Below are positions 52,474 through 62,069 of a stretch of DNA of 64,000 bases, one piece after another (position 1 is the first letter of the stretch; every line of letters starts with the position of its first letter). The stretch is from NCBI RefSeq assembly GCF_015751765.1, contig NZ_JADOTX010000001.1, positions 2,852,001-2,916,000 on the forward strand, written 5' to 3'. The notes beneath the pieces were generated by a model. That model had not been told where the DNA came from. It did not search any database and worked only from the letters and a program-made list of their open reading frames with translations. The position numbers and the translations under genes are program-made. Origin of the DNA: Micromonospora ureilytica. GTDB taxonomy: Bacteria > Actinomycetota > Actinomycetes > Mycobacteriales > Micromonosporaceae.

Positions 52474-55400
52474 TCAGGGGCGGCGGGTGTACGCGTCGAG
52501 CCCGGTGAACCTCGTGGTGTCCAGCCAGTCCGTGCCGGTGTCGTTGATCTTGCAGCCGGCGTTCTTCAACCGCTGGGCGATCTTCTGCAACTTCTCGACC
52601 GAGCCGTCGAACCGTATGACGTTGCGGCCCCCGATGTCGGAGAACGGGCGTAGCTGCCCGATCTCGATGATGATCGTCCGTTGCGGGTGCAGGGCCAGCG
52701 CCATGCCTGCCTCGAAGAGTACGTTCGGGCGAGGCTGCCCGGTCGGTCTCGTCTCGTAGTCGGGTTCGTTCGCACCGTGCAGGTTGGGGTGCAGGCTCGC
52801 CACGTCGTCCGGGGTGAGCAGGACGATCGCTGCCTGAATGTCCTCGAAAGCGCGGGCGAGCACGTCGCCAAGGAACGGCGCGGCACTGCCCGTCTTGTGC
52901 ACGTTCTCTTCCCATTCGACCGGCCGCAGGTCGAGAGCCCGTAGGAATCCGTAGAGGGCCTTGCGGGCCTCTTCGTCGCGATCCTGGATGACGAAGACCG
53001 TTCGGGTGTCGGGCATTGACGTCTCCGGTATGTCGTGGCCCGCCGGGTCGGGCGGGCGTAGGGCCAACTCGAACAGGTCGGGGATCGGGCGTTGGCTGCC
53101 TTCGCGAGCCTGGCGATGGAGCGCAGATTGGTAATGTTCACGGACTTTCTGTGGCATACGGGGTTCCAGGTCCCGCAGCCAGAGGGGGGTCGGGCGGACG
53201 TGGTCGATGCACGCGCGCACCGCGATGGCGGCCAAGTCCACGTCGTGCTCAAGTAGTTGCGTCACGAAGCGCTCCTGCTCGCCGAGGGGCATCCCCGCGA
53301 TGGCGTCGGCGATGGCGCCGTACCACGAACTGGCAAGTTCCTCACGCCATCGGGTCGGGTTGGGAGCCAGTTGGTTGAGCCGCTGGGCGGTGTCAAGCAC
53401 CAGTTGACTCGAAGTGGGGCCGCCGACCCGCTTCAGTAGATGCCCGAGTTCGGCGAAGCAGGCAGTGAACGCCAGCCGGTCGGACTTGTCATCCAGTTGG
53501 TACCCGGCATCCCAGACGAGCGCGAAGACCCGACGGGCGAAGGACTGCCTGCGCGGCCCGCTGGGGGGTAGCGCGACCAGCCGCGCGTTCGCGGCCAGCA
53601 GGGCCCGCCGGGCGAAAACCTCTTGGGTGCGCACCTGCTCGGTGCCAAGGTCACGTGACCCGCCGGGGCTCGTCGTGGGCCTGCTGCGAAGGGCTGCACC
53701 CCGCTCGATCACCGTCCGGAGTGGGTCGAGGAGCGGCCCAGGGTCCACACCAGCCCAGTCCGCCGATCGTATCGACGCCAGGAGCAACTCCAGGGTCGAG
53801 ATGACCAGGTACGCGCTCGGTCCCCGCTCCAGGACGTCGACCAGCAGGGCAGGCCCGGGAGCACGGTCCACGCCGCGTTCGAGCAACAGCCGCCACAGCA
53901 CGAAACCCTGCCGCCGCTGGTCACGGTTGCCGGCCTCGACGAGTAGGGCACGCAGACGGCGAAGCTCGCCGTGATGGTCGGCGAGCAGTTGGGTGGTCAC
54001 TGTCGTGGTTCGCCGCAGCACCGCGCACACATCGGTGACGTCACCGCTGCGTCCCGCCTCCGAGATCAGGTACCCGAAGGCGGCGTCGGATCCAGCCCGG
54101 GCGGCGTACTGCAGGCGGGCCAGCACGGATGTTCGCAGCACCTGGCGTTGCAGCCCGTCGACTCCGACGGTGGTGACCCGCCGCAGTGCTCGAATGGCGT
54201 CCGGTCGCCCGGCGAGGGCGGCGTGTACCAGCAGCGGCAGGAGGGCGTCACGCCGGTACCAGTTCTCCTCCGGCACCTCATCAGGGAGCGCGACAAGCAG
54301 TTGTTCGCCTTCGACATTCGCCCCGTGCAGGGCGTTGACGAAGAGCGTAGGCGCTGGTCGGCTACGGTCCGCACGGCGGTCAGCAGGCAATCGGGTCAAC
54401 TCTTGCCGACATCGTCGGCGTGCGTGCTCGGCCAGCGACGAAGGCGGCCTGTGTTCGTCAGCCAAAGCCTGACCCAGCACCGTACAGACGCCCTCCTGGC
54501 GGGTCGGGTCCCGTTCGGCCAGCAGCGCGCCGAGAAAGGCGCCGGCCTCACGAGAGTCCAGCGCGCCGGCTGCCTCGGCACAGGCGCGGAGCTCGGCTCG
54601 GCGACCAGCCTTGCTCCAGAGCGACGGGACCCCTCGGCGTGGGCCGAGTGCGGAGCAGGTGTGTGCCAACAAGCCCACCCCGCTCTGCTCGGTGAGCTGA
54701 CCGGCGCGCAGGACCGAATACGCAAGCTCCAGTCGTTCGGCGTTGGTCTCGTTCTGCACCGTCCACACCATCTCGGCCAATGCCGTCGCGACCTCCGTCG
54801 GAAGGGGACTGGTAGTGGCGAGCCGCCCCATCAGGTCGAGTATCTCCGCCATGCCCTCTACATTCCGGGTTGAGGCTAAGGCGGTGAGGCAGCGCGTGAG
54901 CTCGGTCGCGCACCAGCGAGGTGCGTACTGCGACAGCGGCTCTAACAACTGTAGGTGCACGTTGTCCCGACGGCGCCATTCGTCCGGCGGCTGGTCGGCA
55001 AGCCAGTCCAGACAGCCGTGATCCATCAGGAATCTCCGCACCGCCTCGGGCTGCTGGGCAGAGAACCGGGCCAGCGCCGCGACCACGTCGAAGGCGAGCG
55101 CCTGGTCGATCCGAGCGTCGCCCTGCGGACGCGCGCGGTGCCAGAGCAGCGCCAGCTCGGCCTCGACCCGCTCGAATCCGATGTGGTGAACCGACGGCAA
55201 CAGTCGCAGGTAGTCACGGACCGCGTCCACCGGGGCGCGACGCAGGGCAGCCTCTGCCCCCGCACGGAGAATGCGACTCGGTGCCGGCATCCGAGCATAC
55301 GTACGCAGCGTCAGAGTGAGCAGATTGGCGTCGTCGGTGCGGAGCCAGCCCCGCAGGAGATGCTCGACGAGCGCCGTCGAGACTCGCGCATCACGGCCGG

Positions 55401-56631
55401 CCAGGAGCAGTACCTGCGCGGCGACCTCGCCGTAGAACAGGTCGAGCGGGTCTGCGGCGACCTGGGCGGCCAGCGCCGTGAGCAGCGCCGTTCCTCTGCT
55501 GGCGACGCCACGCGCGGCGGCGTGCTCGAAGAACGTCTGGTGGAAGAAGCGCACCCGCTGGCTGTTCGCCGGCATGAGGAGCACGCCGCGGGCGTGCAGT
55601 GCTTGAACGGCGGCGTTGGCTGCGGTGCCCGAAACCTGGCTGAGCTGGCGTGCGCGCTCGACCAGTCGAGTCGTCTCCGACTCAACCACCCCCGCAGTCA
55701 GCAGGGCCAGGGCGACGGCCTCTGCTTCCAGACTCAGATCGTGCTGGTCCCGGTGTGCAGGCGGGCCCCGGTGATCCTCCTCAATCCGGCGCCACCAGTA
55801 CCGTTCGTACAGGGTAATTGTATCGATGTCATTAGGTGGCACCTCGTCCGGTGCGTACAACTCGAACATGAGCCTCAGCGCCAGCGGAATCCGGCACACC
55901 TCGCGCAGGGGTAGGCCACGTAGGGACGCGTCACTGACCGAAGCGACCACCTCCGGCACGCGTTCTTCGTCGTAGAATGCTCGGGCGTAGGCCTCAATCG
56001 CGGCGGGCTGCTCGGTCCGGTCGAAGGGCCCGAGTCGGATGCCCGCTATCGAATTCTCCGGACCGCGTCCATCCTCCTTGTCGTCGTAGTCGACCTCAAG
56101 CTGGCGAGCCTCGACAGGTCGGCTTGTTACTAATGCCGGTATTCTGTGTCGTGCAGCCAATCCGAGCAGCGCGTTTACCCGACCCCGGGTGTCCTGATGC
56201 TGCAGTAGCAGATCCAGGGTGTCGACAAGCAGCACGACCGGGAGCTGCGCGCGTACCGCGTCGCGTATGGCGTCGTCGAGGGTCTCTGTTGTCAGACCCG
56301 CGCCGGTGTCACCCTCGGCGAGAAGCGCGGTTGCCGGAATCAGCAGGGGAAGCCGGCCGATCTCGGTGAGCCGCCGGTGTATTTGGCTCAGCAGAGCGGT
56401 TTTGCCGTAACCGGCCTCGCCCACCAACGCCGTGATCGAGGGTGTGGTCAGCCGTTCGAGGAGTCTTCCCTCGACCACCCGTGTTACGTAGGCGCCGCCG
56501 CTGAGCCGAACCGACGTGGCCCCATCGCGTGCCACGATAACGTCGTTTTCGGCGACGGCCAGGGCGCTGATGTCCTGTACATGGCGCAGCGCCGGTGAGA
56601 TTGCCCGCTGGTCTCGCTCCGGCATTGCCAT
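52474..56631 (-). CDS. STAND/NACHT-like ATPase with C-terminal TIR-like domain
   Basis: 1385 residues. The NTPase domain has Walker A GEAGYGKT (71-78), Walker B VVLLVDTLDLLL with Asp137, and a winged-helix region ending near 400 (RVRFFHQTFFEHAAARG, the NACHT-type tail). About 780 residues of helical repeats follow, probably the sensor. Residues 1209-1385 form a TIR-like domain of the Cap12/PycTIR type with RPNVLFEAGMAL (Glu1307). The position held by His364 in the CATRA-TIR protein is Gln1216 here (VFVIQDRDEEAR), so the two TIRs may differ in activity. Known: STAND ATPases sense phage proteins and oligomerise to switch on attached effectors. It stands alone on its strand, convergent with the Macro gene. 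Confidence 0.88.
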   Translation of the reverse strand: MAMPERDQRAISPALRHVQDISALAVAENDVIVARDGATSVRLSGGAYVTRVVEGRLLERLTTPSITALVGEAGYGKTALLSQIHRRLTEIGRLPLLIPATALLAEGDTGAGLTTETLDDAIRDAVRAQLPVVLLVDTLDLLLQHQDTRGRVNALLGLAARHRIPALVTSRPVEARQLEVDYDDKEDGRGPENSIAGIRLGPFDRTEQPAAIEAYARAFYDEERVPEVVASVSDASLRGLPLREVCRIPLALRLMFELYAPDEVPPNDIDTITLYERYWWRRIEEDHRGPPAHRDQHDLSLEAEAVALALLTAGVVESETTRLVERARQLSQVSGTAANAAVQALHARGVLLMPANSQRVRFFHQTFFEHAAARGVASRGTALLTALAAQVAADPLDLFYGEVAAQVLLLAGRDARVSTALVEHLLRGWLRTDDANLLTLTLRTYARMPAPSRILRAGAEAALRRAPVDAVRDYLRLLPSVHHIGFERVEAELALLWHRARPQGDARIDQALAFDVVAALARFSAQQPEAVRRFLMDHGCLDWLADQPPDEWRRRDNVHLQLLEPLSQYAPRWCATELTRCLTALASTRNVEGMAEILDLMGRLATTSPLPTEVATALAEMVWTVQNETNAERLELAYSVLRAGQLTEQSGVGLLAHTCSALGPRRGVPSLWSKAGRRAELRACAEAAGALDSREAGAFLGALLAERDPTRQEGVCTVLGQALADEHRPPSSLAEHARRRCRQELTRLPADRRADRSRPAPTLFVNALHGANVEGEQLLVALPDEVPEENWYRRDALLPLLVHAALAGRPDAIRALRRVTTVGVDGLQRQVLRTSVLARLQYAARAGSDAAFGYLISEAGRSGDVTDVCAVLRRTTTVTTQLLADHHGELRRLRALLVEAGNRDQRRQGFVLWRLLLERGVDRAPGPALLVDVLERGPSAYLVISTLELLLASIRSADWAGVDPGPLLDPLRTVIERGAALRSRPTTSPGGSRDLGTEQVRTQEVFARRALLAANARLVALPPSGPRRQSFARRVFALVWDAGYQLDDKSDRLAFTACFAELGHLLKRVGGPTSSQLVLDTAQRLNQLAPNPTRWREELASSWYGAIADAIAGMPLGEQERFVTQLLEHDVDLAAIAVRACIDHVRPTPLWLRDLEPRMPQKVREHYQSALHRQAREGSQRPIPDLFELALRPPDPAGHDIPETSMPDTRTVFVIQDRDEEARKALYGFLRALDLRPVEWEENVHKTGSAAPFLGDVLARAFEDIQAAIVLLTPDDVASLHPNLHGANEPDYETRPTGQPRPNVLFEAGMALALHPQRTIIIEIGQLRPFSDIGGRNVIRFDGSVEKLQKIAQRLKNAGCKINDTGTDWLDTTRFTGLDAYTRRP

Positions 56632-57164
56632 GACCGGATGGTATCCAGCCGACGAACCATGACGGCACGCCGTCCAGGGGAACCTGAAGGGCCGGTTTAT
56701 GGATGAATGCCGGCCGGGTCGGCGGGGCCGGCCGGCCTCGACGTCGTAGAGGTGGTGGCGCCGTTGTCAGTTTGATCGTCGACAAGGCATGGCACGGATT
56801 CCAGGCCGCAGTGTTTGCGGGCGCACCGCTGCTCGACCTCATCTCAAACGACGAAGCCCTGCGCGCACTCCGGATCCTCGCTGTGTTCATCGATCTTGGT
56901 CTGGTTGGTGAGGATCTTGATAGCGTCTTCTCCGCGTGGTTTCAGAGCGTGTTGTCGTACTGCCGGATGTTGTGCTGGTGCAGGGATGCCCCGTCAAGCG
57001 GACAACTGCGCAAGGCAACGCTCCCCGCGCACGACTGCGCCCTCATCCAAGCAACGCGCCACTCCCCTCGGAAGAATCGGCAGACGCCCGGGGCAGCATC
57101 AGGATGACCTGACCGATTGAAATATCAGGTAGAGCCGAGGTCATCCCTTCGGCACGATGCCCGG
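56632..57164. other. Gene-free stretch between the defence island and transposon debris
   Basis: No convincing gene. The plus strand from about 56775 reads IVDKAWHGFQAAVFAGAPLL, faintly like DUF1877-type proteins (which carry a 'DKAWHG' motif), but the similarity stops there. It probably includes the promoter of the STAND-TIR gene (start 56631). Confidence 0.3.
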
Positions 57165-57460
57165 ATGATGTTGCTGGTCCCCGCGAACCCCCTACGGCCA
57201 CGCCGGCCCGACGACCACTTCGCGCCCGAAGCCCACGCGGCCCGTGCCGTCGGGATCGACGTCGCGGCGATCGACCACGACGCGCTGACCCGCGACGACC
57301 CGCACCGCGCGATCGCGGCCGTGCCCGCCGACGGCGCCGCGGTCTAGCGCGGGTGGATGCTCTGCAGCGACCAGTACGCGGCCTTCGACGACGCCATCGC
57401 CGCTCGTGGCGTAACCCTCCGCACCAGCGGCGATGATTACCGCCGCGACGTTCATCTCCG
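57165..57460 (+). pseudogene. 5' fragment of an ATP-grasp gene with a nonsense codon
   Basis: From ATG 57165 the frame reads MMLLVPANPLRPRRPDDHFA and continues normally to PADGAAV, where TAG (57345-57347) replaces what is usually a Tyr codon. The same frame then goes on with RGWMLCSDQYAAFDDAIAAR and GVTLRTSGDDYRR before similarity is lost near 57455. This matches the N-terminus of actinobacterial ATP-grasp proteins ('AVYRGWMLxxxxYxxxxxAL'). The gene is thus both stopped and cut off, the cut lying next to the transposase remnant that follows. Confidence 0.65.
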
Positions 57461-57485
57461 ACCTCACCGACCCGACCACCGCCTG

Positions 57486-57884
57486 CCTGCTTTAGCGCGG
57501 CCAGCAGGTGCACCTCGGCCCCGGTCGGACCCCTGCCGCGCAGTGTCCTGCCGTCGACCGCGGTCACTCGTCTGCCGACCCCGGTCAGACCCGCCCGGCT
57601 GAGCAGCCAGCGGCACACCGCAGCATCGAGGGCGTCCGGGGCAGTACCCGGGACAGGGTGCTGTCGTCCGGCACCCGCCGGACACCGGTGAACGCGTCGC
57701 GGGTTGCACCGAGACGCTCCCACGTCGCGTCCGGCAGGTCGGCGGCCCATTTGACGGTCTCCACCACGCGGCTCGATCCCGAAACCACCGCCGCGATCGC
57801 GATCGCGAGCAGTCCCGGCAGCGGATGGATCCGGCCGCCGGCGTCCCGTGGCTCCGGAACCCGGGCGAGGGCCTGCAACAACCC
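57486..57884 (-). mobile_element. ISAs1-family transposase remnant
   Basis: The minus strand holds pieces of an ISAs1-type transposase in two frames: LLQALARVPEPRDAGGRIHP, LLAIAIAAVVSGSSRVVETV and VPDDSTLSRVL in one, then DALDAAVCRWLLSR, RRVTAVDGRTLRGRG and VHLLAALKQA in the other. Only the N-terminal third is left, at least one frameshift divides it, and it ends against the ATP-grasp fragment. I see no terminal inverted repeats. It cannot be active. Confidence 0.75.
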
Positions 57885-58069
57885 CTGGCGTGTCCTGTTT
57901 CGGAAGCGGCGAGATGCGCCGCTGCACCGATCGCGACTCCTGCGTGACAAGACGCCTTTGATAAACAGCGTAAGTCCCGGCTACCTGGACGGCATTGATC
58001 GAGGTCTTGACTCTATGCGCCGCCCTGCTCATGATTTACTGCGGCGGTTCAACAGTGAGGGTCAATGTG

Positions 58070-59917
58070 ATGACGCAGGTAGAGCCACCAGCAGGAGGCC
58101 CCACATCAGCCGTCACTCTCAGCGAGCTTGGAAGAAATGGCCGACTCGCGCGTGCCAGTTCACGCACGAGGGACTGGCTGACACGTAGGGCCCATCTGCG
58201 GGAACTGAGTATCGCAAGCCTCGGTTCGGTGCTCCTCGCTGTCGCGATGATCTGGCTGATTCCGCCGTACGCGGTTCGCGTGGTGACTGCCGGCGCCAAG
58301 ACTGTGCCGATCGCCGACCCGGCCCACACCATCGTCGGTGACGTGGGTGACCCGACGGCCCAGGCATGGCTGGTGGGTTGGGGTGGCCACGCTCTCACCC
58401 ACGGTCTGCGTGGCCTGTGGGATACCAACGCTTTCTATCCCGACAAGTACGGCCTAGCCCTGAACGACAGCCTGCTCGGCTATGCCCCGGCAGGGCTGAT
58501 AGGCGACGGTGTAGTCGGCGCCGTGCTGCGCTACAACATCCTGTTCGTGCTGGCTTTCGCGCTCGCCTTCCTCGGCGGCTACGCGCTCCTGCGCCAGCTT
58601 GGCGCGAATAAGGTCGCCGCCGCGGTAGCCGGCGCCGCCCTCGCCTACGCGCCCTGGCGCTACGGCCACGACGGCCATCTGAACATTCTCTCCACCGGTG
58701 GTATCACTCTGGCCCTGGCCATGCTGGCGCGCGGCCACGGACTCTCGTTCACCCGCGGCTACCTTGCCGAACGAGTCCGGCCGGGATGGGCGTTCGCTGG
58801 CTGGCTCGTCGCGGCCTGGCAGGTCAGCCTAGGCTTCGGCGTGGGGCTGGGATTCGTATACGTCCTCGCCGCCCTCTGCCTGATCACACTGATGGCCTGG
58901 CTGATCCACCGCCCACGCCTTAGCCTCCGGCTGATCGTCGGTGATCTGATCGGCGGGCTGGTCTTCACCGCGGTGACCGGATACTTCGCGTACGCGTACC
59001 AACACGTGCGCGAGCTCAACCCACATGTCACCCGGGACTGGGACTACGTCGCGCACTTCTCCCCGACACTGCGCGGGCTTCTCGTGGCGCCGCAGTCCTC
59101 GCTGCCCTGGGGCACCCTGCACAGCGACGCCCGCACCGCTCTTGGTGGCGTACCAACTGAGAAAGTGCTGCTATGCGGGTATGCACTGTATCTACTGGCC
59201 TTCGCCGGCCTGTTCCTATCCCGCTGGTCGCCGGTGCAACGGCTTCTGCTGCTGTCTGGGGTGGTCGTCGGAGTGTTGCTCGCGCTGGGCACGAACGGGT
59301 CGATCTACCGCCTGCTCTATCTTTACGTGCCCGGGTTCGATGGATCCCGTACACCAGGCCGGTTGATCTTGTGGCCCACTCTCTGCCTGGCCATCCTCGC
59401 GGCTGGCCTGGTTACCCACCTGTACGAGGCGGCTCGCAGGGGCGCCAAGCCGGAATGGTCGGTGGAAGCGGCACGGCTACTGACCGTTCCGTTGCTGGTC
59501 CTCGTGCTAGCTGAGGGCCTGCCTGACCTGCACCACCCCCAAACCCCAGCGAAACCGGCCGCGATGGCGCTAGCCTCCGCGCACGCGCCGATCATGGTAT
59601 TGCCGTCCGACGACGGCAGCGACCTCAACGTCCTACTTTGGTCGACCGACGGTTTTCCCACCATGGTCAACGGTGCGGCCAGTTACACCACACCCAACCG
59701 TCAGGCGATCCGCGACGTTATGGCGACCTTCCCCAGCGAGCCGGCCTTGGATCGGTTGCACCAGCTCGGCATCCGCAGCGTCGTCCTGCTGCGCGACCGG
59801 GTCCACGGTACCCCGTACGAACCATTGCTTTACATCCCCGACGTACCCGGCATCACCCGCCATGACGTCGGGCCAGACGTGGTTTACACCATCGACACCA
59901 ACACCAAGAACCCCTAA
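58070..59917 (+). CDS. Large multi-pass membrane protein, glycosyltransferase-like
   Basis: 615 residues from ATG 58070 (GAGGG 9 bases upstream). It has about 11 membrane helices: SIASLGSVLLAVAMIWLIPP, ILFVLAFALAFLGGYALL and others to ILWPTLCLAILAAGLVTHLY. The C-terminal ~120 residues are a soluble alpha/beta domain (ALASAHAPIMVLPSDDGSDL). A first extracytoplasmic loop with GDVGDPTAQAWLVGW and the D-P motif, plus DTNAFYPDKYGLALNDS, recalls the GT-C/YfhO-like membrane glycosyltransferases, but this is only a resemblance. It lies between two transposase remnants. Confidence 0.78.
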   Translation: MTQVEPPAGGPTSAVTLSELGRNGRLARASSRTRDWLTRRAHLRELSIASLGSVLLAVAMIWLIPPYAVRVVTAGAKTVPIADPAHTIVGDVGDPTAQAWLVGWGGHALTHGLRGLWDTNAFYPDKYGLALNDSLLGYAPAGLIGDGVVGAVLRYNILFVLAFALAFLGGYALLRQLGANKVAAAVAGAALAYAPWRYGHDGHLNILSTGGITLALAMLARGHGLSFTRGYLAERVRPGWAFAGWLVAAWQVSLGFGVGLGFVYVLAALCLITLMAWLIHRPRLSLRLIVGDLIGGLVFTAVTGYFAYAYQHVRELNPHVTRDWDYVAHFSPTLRGLLVAPQSSLPWGTLHSDARTALGGVPTEKVLLCGYALYLLAFAGLFLSRWSPVQRLLLLSGVVVGVLLALGTNGSIYRLLYLYVPGFDGSRTPGRLILWPTLCLAILAAGLVTHLYEAARRGAKPEWSVEAARLLTVPLLVLVLAEGLPDLHHPQTPAKPAAMALASAHAPIMVLPSDDGSDLNVLLWSTDGFPTMVNGAASYTTPNRQAIRDVMATFPSEPALDRLHQLGIRSVVLLRDRVHGTPYEPLLYIPDVPGITRHDVGPDVVYTIDTNTKNP

Positions 59918-59968
59918 CGAAACGATGTTGGGCGTGCCCTCGGGACACGAGGATCGTTCTGTCTGAAC

Positions 59969-60262
59969 GTGAGGAGGGGTCAGCAGCCGCCGTGGATCGT
60001 CTCGGACGAACTCTGGGCCGAGATCGAACCACTGTTGCCACCCCGACCACCACGCCACCACCGGTTCCCTGGGCGTGAGCGCCTCGACGACCGCAGAGTG
60101 TTGTGCGGGATCCTGTTCATGCTTCACACCGCGATTCCGTGAAGGTTCCTGCCCCAGGAGTTCGTCATCACCGACGCGGGCGGCATCCCCTCGCCGCGTC
60201 CCTGACCGGCGGCGACCGTCACGACGTCACCCATCTACTGCCCCTGAAAGAGGATCTAGGCC
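59969..60262 (+). mobile_element. IS5-family transposase remnant with internal deletion
   Basis: From GTG 59969 the frame reads PPWIVSDELWAEIEPLLPPR and RRVLCGILFMLHTAIP, the N-terminus of an IS5-type transposase. Then TGA (60140-60142) stands where the family has Trp. The frame continues RFLPQE and joins straight on to FVITDAGGIP and, after a one-base shift, LAASLTGGDRHDVTHLLPL, which normally lies about 100 residues further on. So the element carries a nonsense codon, a deletion and a frameshift. The bases from 60263 to 60785 hold no gene I can support. Confidence 0.75.
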
Positions 60263-60785
60263 GACCGAGGCGGCCATGTACCGGCGGCTCGCTCGGGCAG
60301 CTGTACCGAGCGCGCCGCCATCCACCGTCGCCACCTGACCGTGGATTCGGGTGGTTCAGCTGGTCGCGGCGTCTTGAGCGGAGGCCGGAAGGCTCGTTGG
60401 TGTCGGCGCAGGGTGCTTCCGGGCCGTGTCGGCGGTAAGGACCGGAGAGGAGATCGCGGCGCCAGCGTATGGCCCACCGGCGGCAGTTTCCGCAGTGTCC
60501 ACGGTGGGTGCAGTCGGGTAGCGGCGGGCTGCACCTCGCCGCGAGCGACCACGACATAGTTCTCTCGCCGGTGGGAGCTGTTGATTTCTCCGCGTGTCGT
60601 GTGTCGGGTAAGTGCCATCCAGTAGCCGGCATTCGGCTAGACCGGTCCAATATGTCATGCCGAGCTTCCGTGATCGCCTAGCTGCCGCCCGTGCTGGATG
60701 GAGCTCCGGCCGCATTTCGTGGCAACCGTCCACCGCCGAGCGCCGGTCGCGGGCGGTGGGTCCGGAAGGTCGGCGCAGGCTCCGT

Positions 60786-61706
60786 ATGTCCTCCCGCGCG
60801 CCGGGACAGATTGGCGCCCGCTGGGCCCCGACGCGAGAACTGGTGCACACCGTATTCCAGGGCGTCACCGTGCTGACCGCGGTAGCCGCGCTGCTGTTCA
60901 CCGCCCGCTCCCTGGACTACACCGCCGACGCCACAAGCGCCACTCGCCAGCAGATGCACCTCAGCGAGCAGGGACAGATCAGCGACCGGTTCGGCAAGGC
61001 CGTCGACCAGCTTGGCCAGGAAGGGGAGAACAAGTTGTCCATCCGCCTCGGCGGCATCTACGCCCTGGAACGAGTCATGCGGGACTCCGCCGACGACGAG
61101 CCAACCGTGATCGAGGTGCTGTGCGCGTTCATTCGTACCCACGCCCCCAGCCCACTCAAGACGCCCGAACACGTCAATACGTCCTCGCTCGACGTGCGGG
61201 CCGCCGTCACGGTGCTGGCCCGACGCCCCAATCCAAACGCAAACCAAAACCAACGCCTGGACCTGGCCGACACTCTGCTGGGCTTACCAGGTGTGGCGCT
61301 GTCGGGGGCCCACCTGGCCCGGACCTCCCTGTTTGGCGCTGACCTGCTCAGGGCGGACCTGAGCGGCGCGGACCTGAGCGGGGCAGACCTGCGCCACGCG
61401 AACCTCGGCGGCGCGAACCTGCAAGAAGCTAATCTAAGTGGCGCGGGCCTGATTGGCGCGGACCTGCCACAAGCGAAACTGAGCGGCACGAACCTGATCG
61501 GCGCGAACCTGATCAACGCGGATCTGCAGCTGGCGGACCTGCGTGGTGCGGACCTGCGTGGTGCGGACCTGCGCCACGTGGACCTCCGCGGCGCGAACCT
61601 GAGCACCACGAACCTGCGCGATGCAAACCTGGATGGCGCGAATGTTGACGCGGCAACCCTGTTGCCGCACGGGGTGGCTCGACCTACTCCGTCGCCGACT
61701 CGGTGA
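60786..61706 (+). CDS. Membrane-anchored pentapeptide-repeat protein
   Basis: 306 residues from ATG 60786; the frame is open back to 60612, so the start is uncertain. A membrane helix near residues 25-45 (VFQGVTVLTAVAALLFTARS) is followed by a linker with ISDRFGKAVDQLGQEGENKLSIRLGGIYALERVM, known in other membrane-linked pentapeptide proteins. About 23 pentapeptide units of the A(D/N)LxG kind follow (residues ~205-295), predicted to form a right-handed square beta-helix. Its function is unknown; it has no enzyme domain. Confidence 0.85.
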   Translation: MSSRAPGQIGARWAPTRELVHTVFQGVTVLTAVAALLFTARSLDYTADATSATRQQMHLSEQGQISDRFGKAVDQLGQEGENKLSIRLGGIYALERVMRDSADDEPTVIEVLCAFIRTHAPSPLKTPEHVNTSSLDVRAAVTVLARRPNPNANQNQRLDLADTLLGLPGVALSGAHLARTSLFGADLLRADLSGADLSGADLRHANLGGANLQEANLSGAGLIGADLPQAKLSGTNLIGANLINADLQLADLRGADLRGADLRHVDLRGANLSTTNLRDANLDGANVDAATLLPHGVARPTPSPTR

Positions 61707-62069
61707 CCCTCTCACAACATCGCCTGGGCCTGTTCTCCTCGGGCGCCATGACGATTTGCCAAGATCGCGAGAGGCGACCGGCGCATCGTCTCGGGGTCAC
61801 CACTGCTTGTTGACCAGCACGGCACCTTTGACGACAGTCGCCAGCGCCGCAGCATCCACTTCTGCCCGAAGGAAGTGCGCCGTCGAGGCAGCGTTGCGCT
61901 GCTTCGACGATCGGATCGCATGAGGATGCGGCCACAGGATTCCAGTGGCTCGCCGCGAGAGCCGAGGAAAGCGCAGGGGCTGGAATAACCACATCCTCCG
62001 CTTGCGCGGAGGTTCCCGAGTTGAACGGGAATAGAAGGAAGCGCCTGCATGGCCTCGGCTGTCGCAGAC
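61707..62069. other. Gene-free stretch with two adjacent hairpins
   Basis: About 360 bases between convergent genes. CCTCCGC-TTGC-GCGGAGG (61995-62012) is followed at once by TTCCCG-N7-CGGGAA (62013-62031). They probably end transcription of the convergent genes. Nothing else was seen. Confidence 0.5.

Noticed and set aside
56703..57107. A 134-codon plus-strand frame with a DKAWHG motif like DUF1877 proteins
   Set aside because: Only about eight residues match and the rest does not follow the family. It is kept only as a remark in the gene-free stretch.
61992..62020. A single sequence resembling a type I-E CRISPR repeat (CATCCTCCGC-TTGC-GCGGAGG, then TTCCCG)
   Set aside because: Only one copy was seen, with no second repeat at spacer distance and no cas genes. 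Its place between convergent genes fits a terminator better.
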